From: SIAJ01 sp963773845
GTDB lineage: Bacteria; Planctomycetota; Planctomycetia; Gemmatales; Gemmataceae
Direction of reading: 5' to 3'
DNA: 64,000 nt
Assembly: GCA_963773845.1 (NCBI GenBank)
Contig: CAVZCU010000013.1
Location: 186,001-250,000, forward strand
Each line of letters begins with the position of its first letter. Within the stretch, counting starts at the first letter, position 1. A program made the translations under genes and the position numbers. Shown piece by piece: positions 36,176-45,503 of the stretch. Under the pieces are notes generated by a model. It was not told where the DNA came from and did no database searches. It worked only from the letters and a program-made list of their open reading frames with translations.

Positions 36176-38900
36176 TTACCTCTTGAACAAGAGTCCGAGT
36201 CCCGTGGCATCCTTGTCGTTGGCCTTGCCAACGATTCCGACGATGGCTGTACCATTGCCGCTCAGTTTATCCGGGCCCCCGCCGCCCTTGCCTCCGATCC
36301 ATTCGCTCTCGTATGCATCCTTGGGATCGAGTTTGCCATCGACGACCTTCATGAACGTGATCGACAGGCCGTCAACCGTCAGCCCGGCCTTTACGGTGAT
36401 TGCCCCAATCGCGTAACCCGGCTTGGCGATCGCTTTGACCACGCGGGTCAACTCGGTTCCGTGCTGTTGGCCGAGCGTGTCCGCATCGCCCTTCCGATAC
36501 ACGGGGCGAACGGCGCGCACCACGTCGTTGTCGAAGAATTTGCCAAGCCCGATTTCCAATCCGACCAGAAGCGAGCCATCGGGTCCCGCGTCTTTGAACT
36601 CCGGGTCGAAAGCACCGCCCATAATTCTCGTCGCCGCGCCCGGGGGCGCCGGTGAACCTCGTCCGGGACCAGTCCTGCCTGGACCGGGCGAGGGCGTCTT
36701 GGGTGCGGCGGTCGGCAAGCGGCACGAGTTCAGGAATATTTCTGTCGCCGGTTTTTCGACATCGCCTGCCGAGCCTGCCACTTGAAGAATAAAAACGCGA
36801 CCGCCACCCGCGACAAACAGCCGCACGCGTCCCGTCTTCAGACCGGACTCGATCATTAACTCCCGGCCCGGGATCGACCCCATCTTGCAGCTGGTCTCGC
36901 GAGTGACCTTGCCGCCCAATTCCTGAACGATCAGTTCGTGGAATACCTCCTCGACTTCCGAACGCTTGAGCTTCCTTGTAATCTCCGGCGGTAGGGTCAT
37001 GCGGTCGACCTGGTAGACGAGTCCGCCGGGCATCTCAACAGTAAGTCCAGTGAATTTAAACCGATGCCCGCGGGTGGCGGCCGTTCGTTCGCGCTCGGAC
37101 TGCCGTTGGGCCCGTTCGGGTATCCAAACGGTGAACGCGCGATCGCGTGGGCTGAATTCCTTCCAACCCGCTGGAATCTTTGCCGCTGGCCCGGAAGGCT
37201 GGCCGCCCCCCGGGTTGGATGCGACCGCCCCATCACTCGTGCGGACCATATGCGTTATCGGTGCGAAATAGTGTGTGATGCCATCCCGATCGATGCAGAC
37301 AGGTTGGCAGAGAATCTCGACCTGGCCACGATCCCCCGGGCGAATCGGGACCTCCACGGTCGCGGAGACAGTCTTCCCGGAAATCGCGACCGCGGTCGCT
37401 TTCGCGCCAGGCAAAGCGGGCCAGACGCCATCGTCTCCGACAGTGAGAGGGGATGCGATCTCGTCGGCGCACAACTCGCAGGCTGGCCGAAGCGACGCGG
37501 CTCATCGGATCGATCAGATGTCCGCGGATGTCGAGGCTCACGGTATCTCGGCTGGCGCGATTGACTCGGAACGCGAGGTCGTCGACCCGGCCGGTTAACA
37601 TTCGGGTCACTTCGACGTATGGAATGGCGACGTTGAGTTTGGTGCCGGGCCGGCCCCCCTTGAGCACGCCGACCAAGCGCCCGCGACCGTCAACCACAGG
37701 CCCGCCACTGTTTCCAGGGTTAGCATCGGCGTCGATCTGGATGAACGCCGTATCTCCGGATTTGTCTCCCCGCAGGCTGGTGATCGTTCCTTTGCTGATC
37801 GTGATCGCCGGATTCGCGCCGCGGGTCACCGACAGATCTTCACCGAAGGGGAAACCGAAAATGTAGATGGGCGTGGTCTCGGCGATGACCGGGCGATCGT
37901 TCACGTTGATCGGTTTGGGGAATTGAGCCGTGTTGCGCACACCCGTGACTTGCAGCACCGCCAAATCGTGGTGCTCATCGAAGGCGATTAACTCTGCCTT
38001 GCGCCTAAACTCAGTCGGGTGGCTGCTGTGAAAGATGACCTCGCACTCGGCGGCCTGCGGCGGCCTTGAACCCACCTTGGGTCGGGCTACATGGTTGTTG
38101 GTCACGATGAGAGCGTTGTCGCCATCCACATGGATTACAAACCCACTGCCGCTGCCGCTGATTGAATGGACGCGAATTTTGATGAACACCGTGGCGGCTT
38201 TCAACTCTGCCAGTAATGTCCGTGGGATCTGGCCGTCGGCAGGCACGGGCTCCAATGGGTCGCTGTTCGACCCGCGGGAAGGGTTCTTGGGCGCCTTGGG
38301 CGGTGGGGGTTCGGTCGGCTTTTTCGGCGACAAATCGGGGCCTGGCAACGTTGGCAACAACGAGCCGATGTCCGGAATCTTCGGCTCGCTCGGCTTCGAG
38401 GCAGGCCGGCTTGGAGACTCGCCCACCGTAGGCGGTGGGGGCGATGTGTCTTCCTCTTCCTCGCCTCGCGTCGGCGGTTGCTCCGGCGCCGGAGTCACCG
38501 GCTTCCTCTTTGGTGCACTCGGCTTGGTCGGCGATGGGGACTTGACGTGGACGGGCTGCTGGGCGACCGCCTTGAGATCCTTATCGTCGCGGTACGGGCG
38601 AAGTACGACGATCAAGAAAATCATCAGCGCCAGAGCGACTGCTATAGCCCCGCCAATGACAATCGCGGCTGGGGGAATAGTGCGGCTTTTAGGAATGGGC
38701 GGTACGTATTGGTGCAATGGTTCTGACGGCTCGGTCGACCGGGAGTGAGCGGGGGCTGGCGCTCGACGTGCCGGCGCAGGATTCGCGTCCGCGACGAATA
38801 CGTTCGAGCAGCCGAGGCAGCGGACTTTGCGGCCCACGAGATTGCGCGGGGAACCGAGTTCGACCCGACACTTCGGGCACCGGTACTTATGAGCGGACAT
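36176..38900 (-). CDS. Membrane-anchored trypsin-like serine protease with zinc ribbon, one frame break
   Basis: About 908 aa when joined. Residues 1-40 form a CxxC zinc ribbon (YRCPKCRVELGSP, VRCLGCSNVFVAD). A membrane helix follows (AAIVIGGAIAVALALMIFLI), then a Pro-rich linker of about 120 residues. The S1C protease domain has the complete triad: His in VTNNHVA, Asp in EHHDLAVLQV, Ser in GNSGGPVVD. The frame breaks near 37478 (SASLRVV to CADEIASPLTVGDDGVWPA). A beta-rich middle follows, then a C-terminal domain (GGAFDPEFKDAGPDGSLLVG, FFDNDVVRAVRPVY) that I take to be a planctomycete-specific ligand-binding module. ATG 38900 is preferred because it opens the zinc ribbon. Confidence 0.75.
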
Positions 38901-39273
38901 AGCGACCCCGGTCGGCGACAGGCGTATACTGCGGGTCAATGAGAGATGTGGAAGATCATCGCTGGAATCGGACGGTATGTCAAGAAATTGATTGATCTAA
39001 GAGGGGGAATGTCCCCGCTTCTAAGGACCGAAATTACATACGACAATTCCGATTCCGGCAATCGCTTGATCGCAAAGGGGCGCCAAATAAAATGGCAACA
39101 AGATTGAAAATGATTCTTTGCTGGAAATAGTTCAAAAGCGTTGAAGTTGTGGCCGCACGCTGCTCAACGAATACAGATTGAGCCCCGGACATCCCGATTA
39201 CAAAGCGACCGCCGCTTTATCATTTGAAAACACCGACGGTGGAAGAATTTGAATAATTCAGCGAGGATAAGTG
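38901..39273. other. Divergent intergenic region
   Basis: 373 bases between the protease and the zinc-ribbon gene, which point away from each other. Locally more AT-rich than its surroundings (39060-39140 and 39215-39265). It must hold two promoters; no operator was recognised. Confidence 0.5.
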
Positions 39274-40749
39274 ATGCCCATCGAATTCCCATGTCGGGCT
39301 CGCGGTTGCAATGGCGAGGTCAGAAGGACTCGATCGGGAAGTCGCCTGGAATGCTCTGAATGTGGCCGCGTCTATGAAACCGCCCGAGATCGAGCGCACG
39401 ATCTGCGGCCGGGTAGCGGCGACGCGGAGCACCATGAATTCGGGTCGGAGTCATCCGAGGCGGAGCGCCCGCCCGTGCCATCACGGCGTCGCAATCCAAA
39501 CCAGGAGCAACAAGCGAAGCCGCGCCGGAAGCGCCGAAAGTCTTCTGGCTCGCAAACTGCGGTGGGCGCGTTTGTCAGTGCGAACGGGTCGTTTATTCTG
39601 ACCCGAGTTTTGCCCGTTCTGGTCATCGTTTTCGGTGTGGCTGGCGTCATTTTGTATTTCGGGTTGCGACACAAGAACGCGAAGCAATCGGAAAAGCTCG
39701 CTCAGAAACTCTGGGACGATGCGCATGGCGCGACCTCGAACCTTTCGTCCAAACCCTACGTTCGTGGAAAACTGGCGATCGTCGAAACACAATCGACAGC
39801 CAATATCGACTTTCAAGATGCTAACAAGCCTCAACATTGGCTCAACGACCACATCAAGCCTCCGCTCAACGAACCCGCGTCCATCGGCTCGATCATCCTG
39901 GTCGAGTGGAGCGTTGCCACGGAGGCGGTCAGAAACGGCTCGGGCCAGGCGATGCACCTTGAGGGCGACGATTCGGGCGACTCCGTGATGTTGAAGAAGT
40001 GGAGTTGTCGAGTGAAGCTCATTGACTTGAAGCGACGACTTGTCGTGTACGAAGCACAGCTGAATGCGCCCGATCGCACTTTCAACGAGCACGATCGTGT
40101 GCTCACGACCCCGAGCACTTCCGTTTCGCAAGAGCGACTCGCGGTCGAGTTCGAGAAAATTCGGGGGTTTCAACACATCGGTCTGGATGACGAGCCGCCC
40201 GCCGGCCAGGCATCCCCCGACAATATGGGACAGACTCCGGCGCCTTCCTGGGGCACTTGGTATGCCATGCCCAACGGAACCTGCCGAATCGTTCTTCCTC
40301 AGGGCTCAACGGCCAGCAACGTCGAGCTGCCCGAGCGATCTTCAATTGTCGGCGCGGCCCGATTCAAGGCAACGATTGCCGTGGCGGGTATCGCGAGCCG
40401 TGTGTCCTTGTTCGTGACAGAAACTGAGTACGATCGGGCCGTGGCGCGTACCTGGAGTGTCGATCAGATGCTCAGTTCCGAATGGGAACAGGAATCGCGT
40501 CTGATTCAGGCCAACGATTTTCAGAAGTCGCGCCCGTTGACGCAGATCCCATCGGTAACATTAAACGAGTACGTTGGCGTGACGGAGCAAAACCAGCAGT
40601 TCATTTCCCGCGTCATCGCGGCGAATGACCGTTCGCGCGGCTACCGGATCACGGCCGTCTGGACGCAGTCCGGTGCTCTGAACGACAAACAACTTCGGGA
40701 GATTTTCGACTCGTTTCAGTTGGTTCCGCTACGATCCAAGAAGCGCTGA
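39274..40749 (+). CDS. Zinc-ribbon membrane protein with large exterior domain
   Basis: 491 aa from ATG 39274, behind GCGAGGATAAGTG. Residues 1-30 carry a ribbon (CRARGCNGEV ... LECSECGRVYE). A basic linker (KPRRKRRKSSG) leads to one membrane helix (ILTRVLPVLVIVFGVAGVILYF). The remaining 340 residues lie outside and contain SIILVEWSVATEA and a second part (WGTWYAMPNGTCRIVLPQGS) ending in LREIFDSFQLVPL, similar in layout to PsbP-like or DcrB-like domains. Same architecture as the neighbouring protease, without the protease. Function unknown. Confidence 0.7.
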   Translation: MPIEFPCRARGCNGEVRRTRSGSRLECSECGRVYETARDRAHDLRPGSGDAEHHEFGSESSEAERPPVPSRRRNPNQEQQAKPRRKRRKSSGSQTAVGAFVSANGSFILTRVLPVLVIVFGVAGVILYFGLRHKNAKQSEKLAQKLWDDAHGATSNLSSKPYVRGKLAIVETQSTANIDFQDANKPQHWLNDHIKPPLNEPASIGSIILVEWSVATEAVRNGSGQAMHLEGDDSGDSVMLKKWSCRVKLIDLKRRLVVYEAQLNAPDRTFNEHDRVLTTPSTSVSQERLAVEFEKIRGFQHIGLDDEPPAGQASPDNMGQTPAPSWGTWYAMPNGTCRIVLPQGSTASNVELPERSSIVGAARFKATIAVAGIASRVSLFVTETEYDRAVARTWSVDQMLSSEWEQESRLIQANDFQKSRPLTQIPSVTLNEYVGVTEQNQQFISRVIAANDRSRGYRITAVWTQSGALNDKQLREIFDSFQLVPLRSKKR

Positions 40750-40790
40750 TTTTCGTCTAAGCAACGCAATAAGTAGGACACGGCGAACTG

Positions 40791-40869
40791 AAACGCGATT
40801 TGCCGCGCGTCTTCAATCGGTTGAAAATCCTCATCCCGGTATCGGCCCCGCGAGTGCATCAGGAACCCT
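40791..40869. repeat. Dispersed repeat, copy 1
   Basis: Begins AAACGCGATTTGCCGCGCGT and shares TTGAAAATCCTCATC with the copy at 44727-44834 and more distantly with 43382-43478. On the minus strand it reads YRDEDFQPIEDARQIAF. Confidence 0.6.
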
Positions 40870-40944
40870 CTCGTACGAGCCGCTATTCTTGGGGCCATGG
40901 GTATTTTCTACGGCAGGGCGCAGCCAGTCTTCGTCCCTTGCATT

Positions 40945-42737
40945 TCACACGAGCGTCACGGGAAAGGGACTTGCACCCGCCCCCGACAGGACGGAAAAGA
41001 ACGTCCCGCCGCCGAGGACCGGATTGAACGCCGGCACGTTGGCCGACACACCGGCGTTGGTGCCAGGGTTCGATTCCCAGTCGATATCCGTTTGACCGCT
41101 CGCCAGAATCAAGGAACGATTCGCGCTCAGCTCAATGAGATCTTGATTGACCAGGAAAAAAAAGTTGCCGTCGGGCAGGACGAACAGGGCCGTTCCGGTG
41201 GCGACCCCAGGCTGCTGAGAGCCGATGGTCGTTCCGAGATCCGCCCCCGTGAAGAGCTTTGTCCAACCGCCGGCGACGATCCTCTTACTGGTCAACGCCG
41301 GAAGCGCGCCGGCGCGACCGGTCAGCCGCCAGACGTCGCCGTTGCTCCGGATGTCCACCAGCGCGCCTACGTTATTGACGGCAAATGCCGTGGAGTTGCT
41401 GTCGATGCGACTGTAGCCAAAGGCGCCGCCATTCTTCGACGGCTTGCCAACTCCGCGGAATAGGCCGCCGGTCGCATTCAAATAATAGAGTTGGCCACTC
41501 GGGGCAAAGCCAATCTGGGCGACGTTTGGAATGACCTGCGTCCCCACCGTAAACGAATTGCTTTGCGTCACGAACGCCACCTGACCGTTCGGCCCGAGTT
41601 GATATTGCGCGACGGTGGCGGCGACCAGAGTGGGCGTGAGCACCGGCGTGGTCGCGAACGGATCGTAGAAGCGCAGGTCGCCAGCGGTCGTGGACTCGTA
41701 AACCTTCAAGTCGTTGGCAATCCCGAAGCTATTCGCCGTGCCCGCCGTCACGAGCTTCTGCTCGGGGCCGACCGCGTTGCTCGCAATCGTGTAAGCCGAC
41801 AGGTTCTTGCTGGCGGCGTCCAATACAGCGATGGCGCGACCGTCCGAGGACAACTGGAACGAAGTGCCCGCCCGAGCCACGCCATTGACGCGGATGTCCG
41901 TTCCATTGGTGTCCACATTGAACTGGCCGGCAGCGAGCAATGTCACGCCGAAATTTGTCGCGGCGCCCGGATCGTCGACGATGACTGACCCGTCGGCTGC
42001 CACATCGTAGATGGCGAGCAGACCAGCGCCGTTGTTGTCCGTGATCCGCGACGGGCTGTTGCCGTTGGCGTATGAGACAAAAACCTTGGCCACATTGGCA
42101 TCCTGATAGCCGGGCATCCAGGCGATGGTGTTGTTCCCCACCTGGAAGGAAACCACATTGCCCGGACTACCCGCGGAGCCGTCGTTGAGCAGAGTTGCAG
42201 CGGTCTGGCCGGGCGCCGACGCAACAGGTCGCCATTGATCAGGCCAAAGACATTGCCGGCCGCATCGACGTCGGCCGCGGTGACGCCAGTAGCTAGCGGA
42301 AGCAGATCGCGGGGGCCGTTGGAGAATCGCCAGAGCGTGCCATCCGCCTTCACTTCTTCCGCGACGCCGCTGGCCGACAGGCTGAAGGAGCCCACGTTCG
42401 AGTCGCGGCGAATGGTCCTTGGCTTGACGCCGGAAACAATTTCCCAAAGATTGCCGCTGCTTTCCAGATACCAGAGGTTGTTGCTGGCATCGACGTTGAA
42501 CGCCGAACAGACGCGGTCGAGAACCTTGGTCGCTCCGGGTGCAGTGGGGGTAAAGCTTAAAATGCCGGTGTTGGACAGGGCAACATCACCCGCCACGCCG
42601 TGCCACGTAAACGGCGAAATGTGCGCGACCGCGGGCGTCAGCCGGCTTTCCAGCGGTTCGAGGCAAGTTCCGATCGCCGCCGGTCGCGCTGTACGCGATG
42701 GTTGCCGCTGAAAGAAAGCCTGAAGCTTTCTGAACAT
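40945..42737 (-). CDS. Secreted LEPLESRLTPA-leader protein, propeller-like, one frame break
   Basis: About 597 aa. The N terminus is basic and ends in CLEPLESRLTPAV, a leader motif found at the start of many planctomycete surface proteins. The rest consists of repeating beta strands (NNLWYLESSGNLWEI, ADGTLWRFSNG, SNGDVWRLTG, SGQLYYLNATGGLFRG), which suggests a beta-propeller of Tectonin type. The frame breaks near 42221 (NVFGLINGDL to VASAPGQTAATLL). ATG 42737 has a weak ribosome binding site; GTG 42761, behind GAGGTGATAATC, is an alternative start. Likely exported and surface-bound. No enzymatic residues recognised. Confidence 0.65.
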
Positions 42738-42916
42738 TTTGGACGGGGAATACGAAATCACGATTATCACCTCGATGGATGCGGTTGCCGATTGGCTGAA
42801 AGCGTAAGTCGCTATCGTTGCGAGATCGCGGGAATACTATCGGCCCAGGCGGCATGACGAACACGAGTCTGCCACACCGCAATCCACGGGCCAGCGCAAT
42901 TGAACGCTAGAGTCCG

Positions 42917-43150
42917 TTTCACAAGTAGGTCCGCCGAGCCGAGGCGGACCAAGGCTCCAGCCACGGAGACCGCATGATGCCATTCTCGTGTGCAAGGTGG
43001 TCCGGCTCGGCTCGCCGGACCTACAGGAGACTGTGTCACAAGTAGGTCCGCCGAGCCGAGGCGGACCAGGGCGCCAGCCACGGAGACCGGATGATGCCAT
43101 TCTCGCGTGCAAGGTGGTCCGGCTCGGCTCGCCGGACCTACTTGTGAAAC
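42917..43150. repeat. Tandem 117-base palindromic repeat with matched ends
   Basis: Two units (about 42920-43036 and 43037-43143) are near identical with a 117-base period. Each has a left arm AGGTCCGCCGAGCCGAGGCG and a right arm CCGGCTCGGCTCGCCGGACC, about 90 bases apart. The outer ends are exact inverted repeats: GTTTCACAAGTAGGTCC at the left and GGACCTACTTGTGAAAC at the right. This layout suggests a small non-autonomous mobile element that has duplicated. Confidence 0.75.
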
Positions 43151-43381
43151 AGTCTCTACGAGTCGCCCGTAGAAGGGTGAGCGATTATGGTAGCAGCCGC
43201 CGCCCCGGGCTACAAACATGCCAGGGGACATTCCAGTCGTCACGCCGGAAAAAGATGACGCAGTCTGCGTCTCCGCTTCTGGCCGGGCGGCGCGTTACAG
43301 GTCGACTTCGATCGGGCAATCGTCCTGACCGCACTCGATTTCCGCCCGCGATAGAGCACCCGCCTCATCGGCGAGCGAGAT

Positions 43382-43478
43382 GCGATTTGCCGCGCGACTC
43401 CGATCAGTTGGAAACTCTCACGACGGAATCGGCTCTTCGGGTGCTTTAGGTCCGGCGGCCGTTCTTGGTCTGCTCTGA
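43382..43478. repeat. Dispersed repeat, copy 3 (diverged)
   Basis: Starts GCGATTTGCCGCGCGACTCC and continues with GATCAGTTGGAAA and CGGAATCGG, matching 44727-44834 at most positions. Adjacent to the truncated PIN gene. Confidence 0.5.
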
Positions 43479-43480
43479 GG

Positions 43481-43711
43481 CTAAAGGCTTGCCAGTGAAA
43501 TGACGAATGGGAATATCGCTTGCAGATTCTTGAGAAGCTTGTCGTCCGCCGTCACAAATTCGATCCCCTCTCTCTCGGCCAGGGCCACGTACAGACAATC
43601 GTAAAAGCCACTTCTCGTTTGCGAGGAGATGTCGATCGCCCGGTAGAAGATGGGGCCGGTTCCGTGCAGAAGAGGAGATGTACTGAGCACATCTCTGCTA
43701 AGGGGGCGCAC
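43481..43711 (-). pseudogene. Truncated PIN-domain toxin (C-terminal half)
   Basis: Only the second half of a VapC-type PIN domain can be read: IFYRAIDISSQTRSGFYDCL, then YVALAEREGIEFVTADDKLLKNL. The C-terminal metal-binding Asp residues (YDCLYVALA and TADD) are present, but the N-terminal strand with the first catalytic Asp is missing. Upstream in the same frame there is only a short linker and then the stop of the antitoxin at 43745. GTG 43711 is a formal start without a good ribosome binding site. Probably the remains of a toxin that lost about 60 residues by deletion. Confidence 0.55.
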
Positions 43712-43744
43712 GTCTCCGACCGGAATCAGCTTTTGTCGTTCCGA

Positions 43745-43957
43745 CTATGTTTCGTCATCGAGGAGGAATTGAAACGTCTCGTCGTCGATGAGGCCACGCA
43801 TGCGTCGGATTTTCCCAGTAATTCGCCGGCCATGCTCCTGAGCACGCCGGGCGACTTCAGGCGCGAGCGGCTTGCCGTCGAAGACGTGCCGGATGACAGC
43901 TTCCTCGTCCGCTTGCAGTTGGGGATCGATGCCGGAGGTTTGAACAGCGGTACTCAT
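43745..43957 (-). CDS. VapB-like antitoxin of the decayed module
   Basis: 70 aa from ATG 43957, which overlaps the stop of the upstream VapC (ATGA). It reads MSTAVQTSGIDPQLQADEEAVI, then HVFDGKPLAPEVARRAQEHG and RRMRGLIDDETFQFLLDDET. The pattern of a short N-terminal segment plus amphipathic helices fits the toxin-binding half of an antitoxin, not a clear DNA-binding fold. It precedes the truncated PIN fragment, so the module is antitoxin plus broken toxin. Confidence 0.6.
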   Translation of the reverse strand: MSTAVQTSGIDPQLQADEEAVIRHVFDGKPLAPEVARRAQEHGRRITGKIRRMRGLIDDETFQFLLDDET

Positions 43958-44361
43958 GTCCAATCCTCGACGACGATTCCGGGAATGGCTTTCAGATCGG
44001 CATCCTTGGAGACCACGATGCAATTCGGCAGCGTGCGGGCAATCGCGCCGATTTGAATGTCGACCTGTTGCATGACCCGGCCCGCCTTACGCAGGGCTGC
44101 AAAAATGTGCCCATATTGGGCTGCGGCCTTGTCGGTATATGGCCAAACACGGAGCCATTTGATGGCACTTCGCAAACTCCGGAGATTGCGCTCCCGGCTC
44201 GCACTTCCCTCCACGCCGGACCAGAGTTCCCCGAGCACCGGTATGCAGATGCCGACGCGATGGCCCCGATTGCGTTCGATGATGGCCCGCTCGCGCACGC
44301 CGTTTCGGCCGGCCTGAAAGTCTTGCGCGATGCCCGTATCAAGCAAGTAGAAGCGAGTCAT
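43954..44361 (-). CDS. vapC: VapC-type PIN-domain toxin
   Basis: 135 aa. PIN ribonuclease with the expected acidic residues: Asp8 in YLLDTGIAQDF, Glu in VLGELWSGV, Asp in QVDIQIGAIA and Asp in VVSKDADLKAI. Full family length. Its ATG overlaps the stop of the preceding antitoxin gene (ATGA), the usual VapBC arrangement. Expected to cleave a tRNA or rRNA when freed from antitoxin. It lies between its own antitoxin and a second, decayed module. Confidence 0.82.
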   Translation of the reverse strand: MTRFYLLDTGIAQDFQAGRNGVRERAIIERNRGHRVGICIPVLGELWSGVEGSASRERNLRSLRSAIKWLRVWPYTDKAAAQYGHIFAALRKAGRVMQQVDIQIGAIARTLPNCIVVSKDADLKAIPGIVVEDWT

Positions 44362-44660
44362 TGCTTGCCCAGGTCCTCCATTTGCTTGCGAACCGCTTCG
44401 AGGTTAAAGCGACGAAACTCGACCGCATAGCGTTCCATCTCTGCTCGCTCTTCATCCGTGTACACCGGGGGCTCAATGGCTCGCACCCCCGCTTCCCATG
44501 CGGCAATCGACACCGGATCGTCGCCCCAGACGTCATCGCCCGGAACAAGTTCGTCGCCGTCTGTCACCGGTTCAACGCGCAATCGGCTTCCCTCCGGCCA
44601 GTCGACCGGCTCGGCGGGCACGATCTTCCCATTTTTCCAGGTTGCCATGATCGAATTCAT
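44358..44660 (-). CDS. VapB-like antitoxin paired with VapC
   Basis: 100 aa from ATG 44660, behind GGGAGGTGCGCG. Residues 5-30 (ATWKNGKIVPAEPVDWPEGS, RLRVEPV) form the swapped-hairpin-like beta segment seen in DUF104/AbrB-like antitoxins. The C-terminal part is a long acidic helix (TDEERAEMERYAVEFRRFN) expected to wrap the toxin. Four-base overlap with vapC means tight coupling. The frame continues upstream through the dispersed repeat at 44727-44834, but no ribosome binding site supports a longer protein. Confidence 0.7.
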   Translation of the reverse strand: MNSIMATWKNGKIVPAEPVDWPEGSRLRVEPVTDGDELVPGDDVWGDDPVSIAAWEAGVRAIEPPVYTDEERAEMERYAVEFRRFNLEAVRKQMEDLGKQ

Positions 44661-45074
44661 CGCGCACCTCCCTTCGCTGGAATTATAACGGCAACCCGGC
44701 ACGGCCGCGACGCCTTCGGCGAGCGGAAACGCGATTTGCCGCGCGGCTTCGATCAGTTGAAAATCCTCATCACGGAATCGGACCTGCGGGTGCATTGGGT
44801 CCTGCGGCCGCTGTCGGCCTTTTCCGGCCAATCGAGGCGCCCGGCTTGCCAAACCGATGACATGGCGATGCCTTCGGCACTGCGGAATGGGAGTACGGTC
44901 GACGCGAATATGAGGCGGGGACGCTCGGCAATGCCGGGCCATTGTTGTTGACTGCTTTCTTCGCGCATTCTTCGCGACGTTGGCTTTCCATGATCGGGGC
45001 AAGGTGCCCTTGGCCAACTCATCGAGCGGCCGCGCAGCTTGGACTTGAGGCTGCTTCGGACGCCAGATTGCATG
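44661..45074. other. Intergenic region with dispersed repeat
   Basis: 414 bases between the antitoxin and the HNH gene. It holds the dispersed repeat at 44727-44834; the rest gives no credible frame. The toxin-antitoxin promoter should be near 44665-44720. Confidence 0.5.
44727..44834. repeat. Dispersed repeat, copy 2
   Basis: AAACGCGATTTGCCGCGCGG, then TTGAAAATCCTCATC and CGGAATCGG; the closest match is 40791-40869. On the minus strand it reads VRFRDEDFQLIEAARQIAF in frame with the antitoxin. Confidence 0.65.
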
Positions 45075-45503
45075 TCAACCGCGTGGCGGGTGCTTGCCGG
45101 TTAGCAGCCAATTGGCCCGGGCGATGACGCGGGTCTCTCGATTCAGCTTCAACTTCGCGACGGTAGCCCGGCCCGTCGGCGTGAGTCCCTCGATCTTCAA
45201 GTCTCCTTCGATCCATCGGAAATGTCTCGACCAGTCCTGACGACGCGGATTGAATAGCCGCAGACTCCGGCCGGTCAGTGGGTCTTCCGCGTGAGTGTGG
45301 TTGGATTTGAATTCGTTGCACTTGTTGCAGGCGAGCCAGAGGTTGCTGCGAACGGTCTTCCCGCCGCGCGATTCGGGTCGGATGTGGTCGATCAGCATCT
45401 CCATGCCAACCAGTTCGACCAAACAGAGGCAGTATCCGCACCGCTGCCGCGCGTCGGCTTCAACGCGGCGGCGGAGGGCGGTAGGGATGTGCGCTTGGCT
45501 CAT
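45075..45503 (-). CDS. HNH endonuclease coupled to the type IIG gene
   Basis: 142 aa. HNH/McrA fold: zinc cysteines in RCGYCLCLVE, the core IDHIRPESRGGKTVRSNLW, then ACNKCNEFKSNH. All three motif residues are present, so the nuclease should be active. The C-terminal part (RLFNPRRQDWSRHFRW, GLTPTGRATVAKLKLNR) is the HNH-associated tail common in cyanobacteria and planctomycetes. ATG 45503 overlaps the restriction gene stop (ATGA), so the two are co-expressed. It could nick modified or unmodified DNA with its partner, but a free-standing mobile role is equally possible. Confidence 0.82.
   Translation of the reverse strand: MSQAHIPTALRRRVEADARQRCGYCLCLVELVGMEMLIDHIRPESRGGKTVRSNLWLACNKCNEFKSNHTHAEDPLTGRSLRLFNPRRQDWSRHFRWIEGDLKIEGLTPTGRATVAKLKLNRETRVIARANWLLTGKHPPRG

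Larger units (their letters stand above)
42738..43480. other. Repeat-filled intergenic region
   Basis: About 740 bases with no credible gene; frames here are translations of repeats. It holds the tandem palindromic element at 42917-43150 and a copy of the dispersed repeat at 43382-43478. Confidence 0.6.

Noticed and set aside
42837..43112. Open frames in the 42.8-43.2 kb region
   Set aside because: They translate the tandem palindromic repeat, and their repeated MHARMASSGLRGW-like sequence reflects the DNA repeat, not a protein family.
42917..43150. CRISPR array
   Set aside because: Only two units of 117 bases with internal palindromes, no short repeat/spacer alternation, and no cas genes anywhere in the window.
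44753..45073. 106-residue minus-strand frame
   Set aside because: Lies over the dispersed repeat, has low-complexity basic composition and no ribosome binding site.
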